Below, one piece after another: positions 25,151 through 36,721 of a stretch of 64,000 nucleotides of DNA. The notes beneath the pieces are model-generated. The model was not told the origin of the DNA and did not search any database. It saw nothing but the letters and a program-made list of their open reading frames with translations. The DNA is from Carya illinoinensis (taxonomy: Eukaryota; Streptophyta; Magnoliopsida; Fagales; Juglandaceae), in contig NC_056761.1 in NCBI RefSeq assembly GCF_018687715.1, positions 13,619,001 to 13,683,000 of the forward strand, in the 5' to 3' direction. A program made the translations under genes and the position numbers. Each line of letters starts with the position of its first letter. The first letter of the stretch is position 1.

Positions 25151-26544
25151 ATTTTTTTATAAAGAGATTCTACCAAAACAAATTAATAAAGTAACACAGT
25201 TTAATGTGATATGTTAGATTATATAATTACTTTTATAAAATCTCAACACTCACCAATATTTTCTAAAATCTCATCAATCCACTTATGCCACCTAATTCTT
25301 AATTATCTCGCTTGTCTTTTCTCATCCTGCCCGCGTACCATTTGTCTCAACAGTCATGACCTCCAAGTCATGTTTGAAGATCCCTATCATACTAACATGC
25401 CTAAATCTTGAATTGGGACCATCCTATCGACCGGTAGCTAGGATATAAGAAAACGAAATGACCCAATATTGTCTTAGATGTTAAGATGATACAAAGTGAT
25501 CTACCGGTAGATTCTGAGTTCTATTTACTAAGCTAATGCTTTCACAAATGTTTGAATCTCTTGTCCCTCAAACCCCCTCCTCATCTTTTACTCTTTTTGG
25601 GATGACTTTAGTGATTGGATCATGCTTGGAGAAGAATTTTACAAGCGATGCAGCTATTTTTAGTGGCTGGATTTTGATTATGCAGGATGCTTCAACTAGA
25701 CAAGGACATTGATAAATAAATTGTAATTTGATCGTGTTGATGTTTTATATATCATTTTGTGTACTTGAGGAAATTTGTGTGATGTAATGGTGTTGAAATA
25801 AAAACTTTGGTGCTACTATGTGTTGATGGCTAAATGGAGACGGGTAAGTGGAAGTGTCAAATCCATCAGTAAGATGTTTGAGTTTGTACAAAAGCATTAT
25901 GCAAAGATAGCTATCGCACTCATATTGGACAACTTAAAATGGTGCATTTCAAATGGCTTATTGCTTGATAACAAAAGCTTTGCATGAGTTTTCAATGTTA
26001 ATTGGTATGTTTAATTTAAATTAATTAGTTTCATATAAAAGAGTATATGACTTATAATGAGCTGTTTCATTTCATATTTCAGATTAAATAAGTAAGGCAC
26101 ATTGTAATTATTTCTGCACGTCGTGTAGGTATACGAGTAGTTGATACCAAATTACCAATAACTGAAATATTGAATCCTATTTTGAGCATGGATTTTCTTT
26201 CAATCACCTGGGTAATTGCTGATCTAGAGTAAAATGTACCAAAGGAAAGTTAAATAAGCATATTTACGTTCGAACTGAAATGAAAGAAAAAAGATGGAGC
26301 ATTAAAAAAAAAAAAACCTCCGTTATTCATAGAAGTTCAATGACTTTTTTACATTATTATTGTACGCCAGAAATTCAGTAACTTAGAAGCTTACAAGGTG
26401 TCCACTAATGTTAGTCTTGGACTTGGGCCGGGGATTGCCAGACCTTGGGTTCTAGTGGATTTATTTAGGTCCGTTGCTTTTGTCCAAAACAAAGACCCTT
26501 CTTTAAAAATTAGAACACCTTCTAAGTTGCCATTTAGGACATTG

Positions 26545-26760
26545 GAACTCTTAGGTGGGTTTGAGAAGTGTTGAGGAGAGTTGTAAATAATAATAAAAAG
26601 TAGGTAAAAAATAATAATAAAATAATAAATAGTAATAATAAGCAGGTAAAAAGTAATAAATAGTAATAAAAGTAGGTAAAAAGTAATAATAAAGTAATAA
26701 ATAGTAGTGAGAAGTGTTGAGGAGAGTTGAGGTACTCTTGGTACCCAAACATACCCTAAA
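26545..26760. mobile_element. TAA-rich MITE-like unit
   Basis: The 21-base word gagaagtgttgaggagagttg occurs at both sides (about 26561 and 26708) around a low-complexity aataataaaagtaggtaaaa core. The right edge reads ggtacccaaacataccc. Terminal inverted repeats are weak, so the class is uncertain. Confidence 0.45.
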
Positions 26761-26774
26761 ATTGTCATTCTAAA

Positions 26775-27520
26775 GCAGGGGTAAAAAAACATTTTTAGTC
26801 TGAATCAGAAAAAACTGATCAGATCGGACCCGAAATCATGTTGATCGATCTCAGTCCATGGTCTATTACAAATTTAGTTTACGGTCTGGTCCCAGGGCGT
26901 AGTTTTTTTAAATTGGACCGGACCGAAATGGTTACATATAAATTTTTAAATATTTTTTATATATAATATATTATTTTAAATAGTAATTTTATTAATTAAT
27001 TATGTAATTTTCATTTAATCTATCACCGTTGATTATATAAAATGTAAAATAATATATGCTATCAAATAATTAATATATCGTACCATAAATCATATGATAA
27101 TATATGTTATTATATGTAGATACATATTCTACTATTTATACCTAATTAAAATAATTAGGTAATTTTTTTAAGATATCTAAGTTACAAGTAAGTATGAATA
27201 ATCTATGGATAGTGAAATTATTTAATATTCATTAACCATATATAAAATGTTAAAATATTAATATAGGCCATTATGAATATTAAAGTACTAAGTTATTAAC
27301 TATTAATGTCATAAATATAATTATAGTTAAATATTTTTTTAATAAGATAGTTACATAATCCACATTAAAGAACTCACTTAATTTTAATTTTTCTAATTTA
27401 ATTAATTTTTTGTATTAATTTATCTATCAAAAAAAGAAAAGAGGAAAAAAATATTCATGGACCGAATTAGATCGATAGCTAACGGTTTGATCTGGTCTAT
27501 AGTTGTTGAGTAGTTGTTTT
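26775..27520. mobile_element. Possible non-autonomous hAT-like relic
   Basis: The left end begins caggggtaaaaaaac and contains ggaccggaccgaaatgg (26924-26940). The right part has atggaccgaattagatcga near 27457 and a gatctggtc phrase. The middle is AT-rich. This resembles other elements with inverted ggacc-type subterminal words, but no target duplication was found. Confidence 0.35.
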
Positions 27521-28187
27521 AATTTAATCGGATGACTGTATTATTATTTTTAAATGTCAGTGTTTTGGACACTAGTGACATGGTTTTTGTTGGTGATGTA
27601 ATTTTAAATTCTGGTACTAGCATTCTTGATTGTCCTTTTTCTTTTTACCATTGCGAATTGATTGTATATTATTATATTGCATGCTTGCAAACACTTGATT
27701 CTACAATGCACTAGGAGTGTGTGACCTGAGAGGCCAACATCCCGGCATCGTGATTGCCGCTAAAACACAGGAGAGAACACCACAATAGATAGTGTGGAAA
27801 TGCTCTACTATTGTCGGGATTGTTCTAATTGGCGAAGTTGTTTGTAAAGAAACTCCCATTTTGGAATAAAGTTACAGTGATTAGAGATTTGTTGCTCAAA
27901 TATTTTCTATAATTTGAAACAATATAGATAAAGTATGTAGACCCACACGGTATATAATGCTGAAATTCATATTACTCATAAGTACTAATGTTCATAATAT
28001 TATTGTGAGCTACATATTATCTATTCTTTAGGAATCTTTTAAAATATTCCACTCATAAAATTATAAAAAAAATCATGTTGTAATCATGACAGCTTGAGCG
28101 TAGTCCTTAATTAGATAATAATAAGGTTGTTGATCACATGCCATTGGGGGTTGTGTGACAGCTTGCAAGAGTAATATACAAGACATT

Positions 28188-30449
28188 TGTAATGCCCCAA
28201 CTTCCACATATGGAAACACGGGAATCGTGACGTCAGGATGATAATAACATGAGTCACGTATCCTAACGATAAGTGCCAAGTGTGTATATATGCAGAAAGT
28301 GTACAACAAAAATACAGCTGATAAATTAAATAAGTCAAATAAGTACCATAACTTTAAATACGGATTAAATAAAAGCGTTTCAATAGATATTACAGTTATC
28401 CAATAAGAATATAATAAAACCAAATATATGATCCAAAAGCAGGAAACCGATCCCAACACACGAGAAAGCAATCCTAAGTCACTCCTCTAGTGAAGCTGAA
28501 TCCTCAGGCTCTGCATCATTATCTGCATTAAAATCTACAGTACTATGAAACGGTACTGCAGGGTGTCAAATACCGACAGATTGTGAATTTTAGTAAGTAA
28601 TAAACCCAACAATCCAAGAGATAAAAATAACTTCATGCAACAAAAAATATGCGTGCATATGATGAAATATGCACGAGACCCAAAACATCATTTTCTCCAA
28701 AAATGATTATTTTTCAACGTACGGCAAAATCACATTTGACCCAAAAACCAAGTCCATTAAAATAACATTCGTCATTTTCTCAGAAAACTACCCAATATCA
28801 AAATCCACAATTTTCTCAAAAAATGGTTCACATAAATTCATTTATCCAAACCCCACAATTTTTTCAGAAAATTGTCCAAATAACCAATTAACATTGTAGG
28901 AGGGAATCACAGGTGGGACTCTACTACCATCCCTATAGCGTGCATCATAGACGAGAATCACAGGCAGAACTTTAACACCTTCCCTGCTTATTACCATCCC
29001 TACAGTTCCTTTTACCTCTCTTTCAATCTATCAAAGCACTCTAAGCAGGAATAACAAGTTGGGTTCTACCACCATCCCTACAGTTCTTCTCTCTCAAACC
29101 GTTCAATCTAATTATTTCCAACATACCCAAAATCATTTCTCACAAGAAAACCTAGTTTTCAAATATACACATGAACTTGTATGCAATTATGTAAAAGTCC
29201 ATTTTCATTTACAAACATGAACATGCATGCAATTATGCAATATATATGACACGACTCAAATATATAGCAGCCAACAAATCCCAACATAATCCAATCACAC
29301 AAACAACTCTATCCTCCAATCCAACTGACCTCCAAACTCTTCAGACTCAAGGTATAACACAAACAACTAGATCACAAAAGATTTATTAGTGCAAAATATA
29401 TTTAAATCTCAACAGGTTCTTTGGAAAATACTTGCAGCACTATAATATAATTTTTGAAGAATCACGAAGGTGCTAGAAGTCGCGGCATAGCCACGCAATA
29501 GTGCAAAATGGACAAGGGCCCTAGGTCTCAAAAACTCAATTTTTGAATGGGGTCAAATGAAAACTTGGGATGGCTAGGGAAGGGCTTAGAGGTGGTGTTG
29601 GTGAAACTAATGGTGGTGGTGGTTGGCTGTGGGTGGTGGGGTGGGTAGCGGTTGGAGGCCAAATGGAGTAAATTGGAGTGAGAGATAGGGAGACTACGTG
29701 AGGGGAAGATCGGGAAGAAGGGTGGCTAGGTTAGGTGGCTGGGAGGTCATCAGTGATGTGGTGAAGAGCCGGTGGCATGGGGTGACGCAACGACAGCATT
29801 GGGGGAAAAAGAGGTTGTGGCTTGGAAAGGTGCATAGGGGAGAATGGAGGCTCAGTTGGGACTGAAAATGGATAGGGGAGTTTGCTGGTCGGAGGGGAAG
29901 AAAATGGGAGGGTGGTGTTGATCACGGGCTGCACACGGAGGCGGACGGTGCTACACTAGGCAGACGAAGAACCGGACGGAGAAGGGGAGGAGGTTGTTTT
30001 ACGGGAGGAGAGAAGCAAAGGAAAAGAAGAAGAAAAAGAAAAGAAAAGAAAGAAAAGAAAAAATGGAAAAAGAAAAAATAGGAAAAAGAAAAAGGAAGAT
30101 AAAGAAATGAGGTCCAATCATCATGACTTGGGTTACAAAATTGATCAAACGAAAATAATTTCAAAACAGCGAGTTAAATACAATAATTTAAACTTAGTGA
30201 CTAAATAAAATAAAATAATAAAATCCAATGACAATAATTTTAGAGCCCAAAAACTAATTTAAATCAAACATCAATTTAAATGCAAAACAATAATGAATAT
30301 CAACAAAGCATATCAAAATAGATTTCACAATTTAAAAATCATAAAATAAATCCAACGAGAAATACGTTAAATTTAAAACAAGATAACTAATATTTAAATA
30401 AAATAAAATAATTATTTAATTAAAATATATTAAAATATGAAGTATCACA
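28188..30449. mobile_element. Solo-LTR-like insertion, 2262 bp
   Basis: It begins TGTAATGCCCCAAC and ends TATCACA (TG...CA). The flanks are acatt (28183-28187) and gcatt (30450-30454), a 5-bp duplication with one mismatch. The corresponding site in copy B (36005 region, caacgcattaac) is empty, which proves insertion after the duplication. There is no PBS, gag or pol. 29560-30100 is purine-rich on the + strand; 30170-30440 is AT-rich. The size and ends fit a solo LTR of a Gypsy element. Confidence 0.78.
28228..28235. promoter_or_regulatory. Palindromic TGACGTCA site in the solo LTR
   Basis: A perfect bZIP/CRE-type palindrome 40 bp from the LTR start, with a second gagtcacgt box about 15 bp downstream. 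Binding is an inference from the motif only. Confidence 0.35.
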
Positions 30450-30560
30450 GCATTAACTTTGTCATATATTCCATTTTGTCAAATTCATCGAGACTACTTA
30501 CTCCAATGTCCTTGATTTTTAGATTCTCTGGCCAACGCAGAAGGCATACCCATTAATTAA

Positions 30561-30724
30561 TTTAGTTATAAGTACAATTGTGTATTAATATATGTATCAA
30601 TCTATTGTAATTGGTTAAAAAGTTAATTTTATTAAAAATAGTATTAATTTAAATTTTAAATATAAATGAATCAATATTAATATATAAATTAGTATGTAAC
30701 TTTACTTATACATAATAAAACTCT
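30561..30724. mobile_element. 164-bp MITE with 9-bp target duplication
   Basis: Flanked by attaattaa at 30552-30560 and 30725-30733; copy B near 36103-36115 has a single attaattaa. Ends are imperfect inverted repeats (ttataagtacaattgtgta against its counterpart near 30690-30715). A relative lies at about 41405-41585. Confidence 0.78.
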
Positions 30725-31435
30725 ATTAATTAAGGTCACGGTTGCTTTTCATTGGAATATTTAGATTTTCTACCCCTTAATTGGTGCACGTAAACCTAAA
30801 GTCAAGCTAGTCGATCGGTCTTGATAGCTGAAAACATGTTCCCACATGAGGGTGACCCCAAGTATTGGGCAAAGAATCTGTTGTCTGGAAGTTAAGCCGT
30901 GATGGGATGGATCGAGACTTGGATTTTTATTCTCATCGTCTCACAAATTTAGTCATCAGCTCGCAGTTCTTTGGCATGTCCCATTAAACTCATCTTTATG
31001 GGAAAACTCCAAAGCCCTCGACTATTTGGATTGGTCATTTAACGATGAGAACTTCATATATGGTGGTGTAGCTTTACCGCAAGTCCTAATTTTATAATTG
31101 GGTTTTATTTCATATATTCAAAAACAATTTTTTTTAAACGAATTTGATTTTATTGTTCACGAATTGTTTAGTTGATTATTAATTTGAATAATACTACATA
31201 TAATCATGGAGTGTGTAAACACTGCACAATCGTTTTAAAAAAGAGTGAGGTTCACTATTAAAAAGTTAGTTTTTTTTTTACAAAAGTCTCGTATTAATTT
31301 ACTTTCTTCAAAGAGACTGCACGGTTTTTGTACAACCACGACAGCAAATATCATTTTTCTATTATTTTTTAGGTGAAGTGAATTCCATGTATAACCTTTT
31401 TACAGATCACTAGCTATAAACGTTTTAGATGAACC

Positions 31436-31968
31436 ACTTCAACATGTTGTGGGTGTTGTGGGGGTGGGGTATCTTAAGTTCTTTTGCATGCACTTTTATT
31501 ATTAGTTTTTCTTTTCATTTAGATGCTGGGATTATATTCCGAAATTCGAATCTTATTTTCTTTCTTTTAGCGTTAAACATTTCCTTTTATCTCGTGTTGT
31601 CAGAGTAAACAGAGTAAAATCCTTCAAAATTTCACTAGTGGACGTGTGGAAGAGCCGGAAAGACTGGAAATTTGGTGTCGGTAACACTCTAAATTTTCCT
31701 ATATATAGACTTTGATCTTTCTGATCAATGCGGTCAATGCGGCATTTTTCTCTCTCTGTGAGGGGCCGTCAGGTACCGGCGGAGCACATTAATAAAGCCA
31801 AAATCATGCATAGGGGAAAAATAAATCAATATTTTTCTGGCAAAGTATATATAAAACAATGTGAAATCAGTTGGAAAAAGATTATTTCAAGGAAAATGCT
31901 TGTACGTTCGAAGGTGGTGATTGAAGCATGTATTTGACTGTTTTTAATATTAAAAAATAGCCGAATGC
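31436..31968 (+). promoter_or_regulatory. Promoter-like block, copy A
   Basis: Contains cctatatatagac near 31698 followed by a CT-rich stretch (tttttctctctctgtgagg), an arrangement like a plant core promoter and leader. The same block recurs at 40060-40640. No gene follows in A; the next 870 bp (31969-32836) hold nothing I recognise. Confidence 0.35.
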
Positions 31969-32836
31969 ACTATTCGGTCACATGCTTCACCTTTATTTGA
32001 AGTTTTTATATGAATTTAAGGGTTTGAAGTGAAAGAAAGAATGGCGCAATATTACATAGTTTATTCATGACCCAGTTGATGCGTCTATTGCAAATGGGAC
32101 AATCTTAATTAGGCCGAATCTATTGCACAGGAAACAAATATTTTAAACTAATTCCATATCTGTGTCCACCGTGTATGCGAAAAAAAGAATGCGAAAAAAA
32201 CGATAAAAAGTTGATAAACAAATAAACTTTCTCCATGCCTTGTATTCTTTTAAAATTCTCTCAATGGACATGTACAACGTGGAAAGAATATGAGAACTAA
32301 GAATATTTTCAGAATGCTAGCTGCAATTTCTTTATGCATATCATATGTCATGAGTTATGCAAGCATAGCATTCATTATAGTTCATGACCATGTTAAGTTT
32401 TGCATCACATTTAAGTCATGCATGTCATGCGCCTCATGATGCATAAAGACACATAACCTTTTCATGATTAAGTTATGTAAGCTTTTTTATGATTAAGTGT
32501 AAGATAAGATATATAAGTTTTATATGATGACCAATTAGATGCATGATACCAATACATCTTTATGGGCAAATGTACAAGCCACGTATCCAAGCGTGGTCTA
32601 CCATATTATGTTAGAATACTATTAACGATTTCCCTTGTGACCACAAGATGTGGGGCTGGTGTACAACTTTGCACATAAGATTACGTATGTTGACTAGTAT
32701 GATAGGTAAGATAAATAAGACAAGTCAAATAATTTAAGATAAGACATGCATAACATAAGCATACGTATGAATGAACATGAATTTAAATTCTTAGTATAGA
32801 ATGTTTTATGAAAAATCCTATATTTATTATGTTTGT
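31969..32836. other. Unassigned intergenic stretch
   Basis: Moderately AT-rich with repeated catgcat/tcatgatt-type words around 32330-32500. No ORF or repeat boundary was recognised. Confidence 0.4.
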
Positions 32837-32860
32837 GTTGTGATTAGGGCTGAGCACCGA

Positions 32861-33015
32861 CGAATCGGAGTCGGTATTGGAGTCATCCGACTCCGACTCC
32901 GATTTTATCGGAGGCCGAATCCGGCCTCCGACTCCGCCTCCGAAGGTGTTAGACTCCGCTTCGACTCCGCCTCCGACTTGTCGGAGCGGAGTCGGAACGG
33001 AGTCGGAGTTGGGCG
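32861..33015. repeat. Left GGAGTC/GACTCC subterminal arm
   Basis: Many copies of ggagtcgg and gactccg in both orientations within 150 bp of the left terminus, probably transposase-binding repeats by analogy with other hAT elements. Confidence 0.8.
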
Positions 33016-33319
33016 ACGGCGTTGATGGCGTCGGACTTGGTTGGCTGCGATGGCACCGTGCGATGACTGATGACCCAGGTCTGCGATGGCACTGGCGTCG
33101 GACTTGGCACCGTGCGATGACTTGGTTTGCCGATTTGGGAAGTTGGGAACTGGGTATGGGGGAGGGAAGAAGGGAAGAAGGGAAGGGGAGGGGAGAATCG
33201 ATTTCTGAAGAGTGAGAGAGAGAATCGATTCGGCGCAGGGGGAGGGGAGGGAAGAAGGGAAGAAGGCTTCGGTGAAGGCGAGGGGAAGGGAATCGAGGGG
33301 GGAGGGTGAAAACCCTAAT

Positions 33320-33457
33320 GGGTTGCACAGAAACGGCACCGTTTGGGGTTATTTTAACCCCAAACGGCGCCGTTTGTGGGGGTGGGGGGAAGTGCAAACC
33401 CATTAGGGTTGCACAGAAACGGCGCCGTTTGGGGTTTTAACCCCAAACGACGCCGCT
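33320..33457. repeat. Duplicated hairpin with AAACGGCGCCGTTT palindromes
   Basis: Two units about 87 bp apart, each starting gggttgcacagaaacggc. In each, aaacggc(a/g)ccgtttgggg is followed within 4-6 bases by its inverted copy, giving stems of about 20 bp. AAACGGCGCCGTTT is itself a perfect palindrome. Confidence 0.85.
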
Positions 33458-33489
33458 TGTTGTTGGGGGGGGGGGGGGGGGGGAAGTGA

Positions 33490-34440
33490 AAACCATTAAT
33501 AATAAAAACATATTAATAAGTTAGTAAAAATAAATTAATAAGTTAGTAAAACTATATTTAACAAGTTAGTAAAAATATATTTAAGTAAGTAAAAATATAT
33601 TTAAGTTAGTAAAAATATATACTATTATATATATTATATATTAGTAATACACTAATACTAATACTAATACTATTAGTCTATTAATATATAGTAAATTAGT
33701 AATATTTAGTAATTTATATACTATAGTCTAATAACTAGATAGTCATCATAGTCTAGATATAATAACTAGTAACTAATAATATGTAATAACACTAGTTAGA
33801 CTAGTACTAATAGATAATAACTTAAAGATACTAATTTAATATACATATAACTAATATTAATATTTATTAATTTATTTACTATAGTCTAATAACTAGATAG
33901 TCTAGATGTAATAACTAGTAACTAATAATATGTCTATAACACTAGTTACACTAATACTAATAGATAATAACTTAGAAGATATTAATTTAATATATATTAA
34001 CTAATAGTATACTATTATATATATATATTATATATTAGTAATACACTAATACTAATACTATTAGTCTATTAATATATAGTAATATTTATTAACTTATTTA
34101 CTATAGTCTAATAACTTATAACTAGATAGTCTAGATGTAATAACTAGTAACTAATAATATGTGATAACACTACACTAGTACTAAATTACTAATAGATAAT
34201 AACTTAAAGATATTAATTTAATATATACAACTAATAGTATACTATTATATATATTAGTAATTTACTATATACTAATAGTCTAATACTATTAGTCTATTAG
34301 TATATAGTAAATTAGTAATATTTATTAACTTATTTACTATAAGTTTATAACTAATAACTAGTGCTAATTGCTAGTATATTATTAGATTTAACTAATGATG
34401 TTACTATATTTATATTTATATGATTACTATATAGAAAAAC
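33490..34440. repeat. AT-rich core with irregular internal duplications
   Basis: The phrase aataactagtaactaataat recurs at 33761, 33910 and 34139, each time followed by similar actagt/agataataactta blocks, so the core grew by irregular duplication. Confidence 0.75.
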
Positions 34441-34470
34441 ACATATATTTTTTATAAAATATGTACACTA

Positions 34471-34698
34471 GCGGAGCGGAGTCGGATGCGGAGTCGGAGT
34501 CGGAGTCGGAATAGGAAGTCGGAGTCGGAGTCGGAGTCGGAGTCGGAGGATCGGAGTCGGATCGGAGCGGAGTCGGAGTCGGATCCGCCTGGACTCCGAC
34601 TCCGACTCCGACTCCGACTTTTCATGGGAAAAAAACTCCGACTCCGACTCCGACAAGTCGGAGTCGGAGCGGAGTCGGAGTCGGAGTCGGATTTTCGG
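34471..34698. repeat. Right GGAGTC/GACTCC subterminal arm
   Basis: Long runs of the hexamer ggagtc, then gactcc in opposite orientation (34590-34655), then ggagtc again. The strand can fold on itself over more than 50 bp. Confidence 0.9.
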
Positions 34699-36721
34699 AT
34701 TTCTGCTCAGCCCTAGTTGTGATGGATTTCTTACTAAGTTTTTGACTCATAATTTAAGTTTTATGACATCTCTTGCCAAGTTATATTTTATGGAAATTAC
34801 GTGACACTCATAACCCTAGGGAAGGGGGTTCTAAATCTTTTCTCATCCCACGTACCATTTGTCTCAACTATTATGACCCTCCAAGTCATGTTTGAAGATC
34901 CCTATCATACTAACGTGCATAGATCTTGAATTGGGACCATCCTATTGATCAGTAGCACGGATATAAGAAAACGAAATTACCCAATATTGTCTAAGATGTT
35001 AAGATAATATAAAGTGAGCCACTAGTAAATTATGAGTTCTATTTATTAAGCTAATGCTTTCACATATGTTTGAATCTCTTGTCCCTCACACCCCCTCCCC
35101 CTCTTTTACTCTTTTTGGGATGACTTCAATGATTGGATCATGCGGGGAGAAGAATTTTACAAGTGATGTAGCTATTTTTAGTGGCTAGATTTTGATTATG
35201 CAGGATGCTTCAACCAGACAAGGAGTTTAATAAATAAATTGTAATTTGATTGTGTTGATGTTTTATAAATCATTTTGTATACTTGGCGAACTTTGTCTGA
35301 TGTACTGGTGTTGAAATAAAAACTTTGGTACTACTCTGTGTTGATGTCTGAATGGAGATGGATTAGTGGAAGTATCATTTTTTTGAATGTCGGTGCCGGG
35401 AGACTAGTGTCTTATGGTTTTTGTTGGTGAAGTAATTTTAAATTTTGGTACCAATAGCATTCTTGATTGCCTATTTCTTTTTACCGTTATGAATTAACTG
35501 TATACAATTATATTGCATACTTGCACATGCTTCAACGATGTGCTAGGGGTGTGTGACTTGAGCGGCCAACATCCCAATATCATGACTACCGCTAAAACAC
35601 AAGTGGGGGTCAAGGGCGCTGCAATAGATATTGTGAAAATGCTCTATTATGACGGTTCTAATTGCCAAAGTTGTTTGTAAAGAAACTCCCATTTAGGAAG
35701 AGGGTGATTAGAGATTTGTTGCTCAAATATTTTCTATAACTTAAATTGAGATAGATATAGTATGTGCCCACACCGTATAAAATGATGCAATTCATATTAT
35801 TCATGAATACTAATATTCAGAATATTGAGCTACATATTGTCTATTCTTTTGGAATCTTTTAAAATATTTCAATCATAAAATTATAAAAAAATCATGTTGT
35901 AGTCATGACAGCTTGAGTGTAGTACTTAATTAGATAATAATAAGGTTTTTGATCACATGCCATTGGGGATTGTGTGACAGCCTGCAAGAGTAATATACAA
36001 CGCATTAACATTGTCATATATTCTATTTTGTCAAATTCATCAGGTCTACTTACTCCAATGCCCTTAATTTTTAGACCCTCTGGTCAATGTAAAGGACATG
36101 CCCATTAATTAAAAGTTATGGTTGATTTTCATTGGAATATCTACATTTTCTACCCCAGCAACCTAAAGTCGAGCTATGTACTTGATCATCTTGCTAGCTG
36201 AAAACATGTTTCCACATGTTGGTGACCCTGATATTGGGCAAAAAATCTATTGGTAAACATTTGACATGTATAATATTTAAATCAATGAAAGGCAACTATT
36301 ATTCTACTCTCTTAACCCATTCATTTCATTAAAATTTCGTTTGGAAGTGTGAAGAGCGAGAAAGATAATCGAAATGAATCCCTTGTAACTTGTATTGTTT
36401 TTTATATGAAGTAACTTATATTGTTTGGTTGCAATAGTATTGCATATTGATATAATTATCGAAAGAAAATTATATCTGAATTTCCAATTTAATGATTATC
36501 AATTGAAGATGATATGTGAAATTTCATCTCAATAAAGTAAAATTTATTAATTTTAGAAAAGAAAATTTCGGAAAGGCACATTAATGATGATTTTTTTTGC
36601 TCAGTATATTAATAATAATGTTCCAAAATATTCATTTCCATTCATTTTATTATAATCTTTAACAAGATTATTTACTTTCCATTCATTTCTCTAAAATATC
36701 CAAACAAGATAGTTTCTACTC

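Larger units (their letters stand above)
25861..27540. other. Sequence present in copy A, absent in copy B
   Basis: The flanks gtggaagtgtca and ttttaaatgtcagtg join directly in copy B near 35375-35385. About 1.68 kb therefore either inserted in A or was lost from B. It contains a TAA-rich MITE-like unit and an element with hAT-like ends (separate entries). No ORF of note. Confidence 0.7.
25318..31968. repeat. Segmental duplication copy A, with insertions
   Basis: Blocks 25318-25860, 27541-28187, 30450-31020 and 31436-31968 are collinear with copy B at 34840-36245 and 40060-40640, with most bases identical by eye. Extra sequence in A comprises 25861-27540, a solo-LTR-like element (28188-30449) and a MITE (30561-30724). 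The block at 25595-25650 contains a short coding-like phrase (FWDDFSDWIM) that is altered in B. No gene is identifiable. Confidence 0.85.
32845..34715. mobile_element. Non-autonomous hAT-type element with 8-bp target duplication
   Basis: The ends are perfect 12-bp inverted repeats: tagggctgagca at 32845-32856 and tgctcagcccta at 34704-34715. The flanks are a perfect 8-bp duplication, gttgtgat, at 32837-32844 and 34716-34723. An 8-bp duplication plus TAGGG ends points to the hAT superfamily. Inside lie two GGAGTC/GACTCC-rich arms, a GC-rich part with AAACGGCGCCGTTT palindromes, and an AT-rich centre. No transposase is encoded; Pro/Ser-rich open frames on the minus strand (32905-33403) are by-products of low-complexity sequence. 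The clean duplication suggests this is the youngest DNA transposon here. Confidence 0.93.

Noticed and set aside
26391..26792. Leu/Tyr/Phe-rich frames on the minus strand resembling membrane proteins
   Set aside because: They translate a TAA-rich MITE-like repeat in several overlapping frames.
28669..28899. 76-codon frame with repeated IFSKN/IFSEN phrases
   Set aside because: It reflects a short internal repeat (attttctc-aaaa) in the solo-LTR-like element; no start context or homology recognised.
29731..30164. Pro/Ser- and Phe-rich frames on the minus strand inside the solo-LTR-like element
   Set aside because: They follow purine-rich low-complexity sequence and have no recognised domain.
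32783..33403. 206-codon Pro/Ser-rich frame on the minus strand
   Set aside because: Low-complexity translation of GA-rich and GGAGTC-rich transposon DNA; no domain, and it crosses the transposon terminus.
34471..34698. Ser/Glu/Arg-rich frames suggesting an SR-type protein
   Set aside because: They are simple translations of the GGAGTC hexamer in different frames on both strands.
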